Assembly (NCBI GenBank): GCA_937914905.1
Contig: CALESU010000006.1
Location: 1-5,678 of the forward strand
From: an uncultured bacterium
GTDB taxonomy: Bacteria; Patescibacteriota; Microgenomatia; UBA1406; GWC2-37-13
Length of the DNA: 5,678 nucleotides
Direction of reading: 5' to 3'
Positions 5,104-5,678 of this stretch are shown here, in pieces. The notes under the pieces were generated by a model that saw only the letters and a program-made list of their open reading frames with translations, was not told the DNA's origin and made no database searches. The stretch's first letter is position 1, and each line of letters starts with the position of its first letter. Made by a program: the position numbers and the translations under genes.

Positions 5104-5678
5104 ATGAATACACAATCTCCCTATCGCCAAATGATCAACGAATACCTAGAACTTCTTTCCGTTTCTCAAGAAGGAATTCAAATATATATTACTTTGATAG
5201 AACGAGGTCCATTGAGTGTCTCTGCTCTTTCAAAGCTCTCTGGAGTAGAGCGCACCAAACTATATCGAATCGCGGATGAGCTTATTGCACAGGGAATCAT
5301 TGGAGAAGTGTTAGATTATAAAAAAAGGTTGTTTAAAGCTTCAGAATCACATGAAATACATCGCTTGGTTGAGCAGAAGAAGCTTCAGACCGAATCGCTC
5401 GTGCACAATTTCTCAACCTTTTCAGATAGTGTACATTCTCTCGTGAAAAAAACATCCCCCACAAGTGTCCAATATTATCGAGGCCAAGACGGAATTCGGC
5501 AAATGTTGTGGAATGAATTAGGAGCAAAAGGTGAGAGCCAATGCTTTGTTTATAAGATTTTTGACTCATTCGTCGGCCCTCGATTTTTCGATCATTGGTC
5601 CGCTGAGTTTACGAGAAGAAACCTTTCTTCTCGAGAAATTCGAACAGAATTATTTGATCAAAGCTTTCACGATTCTCC
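5104..5678 (+). CDS. TrmB-like winged helix-turn-helix transcriptional regulator, N-terminal part
   Basis: An ORF opens at ATG 5104 and stays open for 191 codons to the window edge; the C-terminus is missing. Residues 13-80 form a winged helix of the TrmB type: YLELLSVSQEGIQIYITLIERG, then the helix-turn-helix LSVSALSKLSGVERTKLYRIADEL (37-60), then a wing ending in KKRLFKAS (73-80). Residues 82-115 are helical and charged, suited to dimerisation. From 121 an alpha/beta domain starts with VQYYRGQDGIRQMLWNE, a pattern common in TrmB-like proteins of uncultured bacteria. TrmB of Thermococcales binds sugars and represses sugar transporter genes; the ligand here is unknown because the C-terminal domain does not show a recognisable sugar pocket. 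It has a strong promoter with a dyad at the transcription start, so autorepression is likely. It may also control the divergent flavoprotein gene. The start is fixed by the promoter position; there is no Shine-Dalgarno. Confidence 0.78.
   Translation, partial: MNTQSPYRQMINEYLELLSVSQEGIQIYITLIERGPLSVSALSKLSGVERTKLYRIADELIAQGIIGEVLDYKKRLFKASESHEIHRLVEQKKLQTESLVHNFSTFSDSVHSLVKKTSPTSVQYYRGQDGIRQMLWNELGAKGESQCFVYKIFDSFVGPRFFDHWSAEFTRRNLSSREIRTELFDQSFHDS

Noticed and set aside
5333..5569. 78-aa minus-strand ORF near the right edge
   Set aside because: It is antisense to the TrmB-like regulator, whose winged-helix sequence is clear.

Overview
The window looks bacterial. It probably comes from a small-genome lineage such as Patescibacteria/CPR, but I infer this from gene content and style only: a TrmB-like wHTH regulator, a MacB/FtsX-type permease tail, a membrane-anchored cytochrome b5 domain, AT-leaning intergenic DNA, and almost no Shine-Dalgarno sequence before any start codon. 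No rRNA, tRNA or other marker gene is present to fix the taxonomy. The standard genetic code reads every gene without trouble.

Layout from left to right. The C-terminal 76 residues of an ABC transporter permease run off the left edge (+ strand, ending at 231), followed by a hairpin and T-run terminator (290-313). Facing it is a minus-strand block. In transcription order this block is a pyridoxamine-phosphate-oxidase-like flavoprotein (5041 to 4571), a membrane-anchored cytochrome b5-domain protein (4502 to 4053), and two GH130-type beta-propeller proteins of 567 aa (3963 to 2260) and 647 aa (2263 to 320). The two GH130 genes overlap by four bases (ATGA), so they are probably translated together. 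At the right edge a divergent TrmB-like transcriptional regulator begins at 5104 (+) and runs out of the window.

The most interesting part is the GH130 pair. The 647-aa protein is two complete GH130 modules in one chain. The 567-aa protein is one GH130 module preceded by about 230 residues that look like a decayed propeller without the EDPR catalytic signature. Three of the four modules keep EDPR, but only two keep the His-Arg pair expected of phosphate-using GH130 enzymes. The pair may therefore act as a cytoplasmic beta-mannoside (or similar glycoside) phosphorylase system with supporting non-catalytic or hydrolytic modules. Just upstream lies a plausible promoter whose -10 box is embedded in one of two copies of the palindrome TAGTACTA, an arrangement that suggests a repressor-controlled promoter.

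The regulator has its own strong promoter (TTTACA, 17 bp, TATAAT) with a different perfect 15-bp dyad at the predicted transcription start, consistent with autoregulation. Because the two operator-like sequences differ, this regulator is not obviously the one that controls the GH130 genes. The flavoprotein and cytochrome b5 genes sit between the regulator and the GH130 pair; their functional link to it is unknown.
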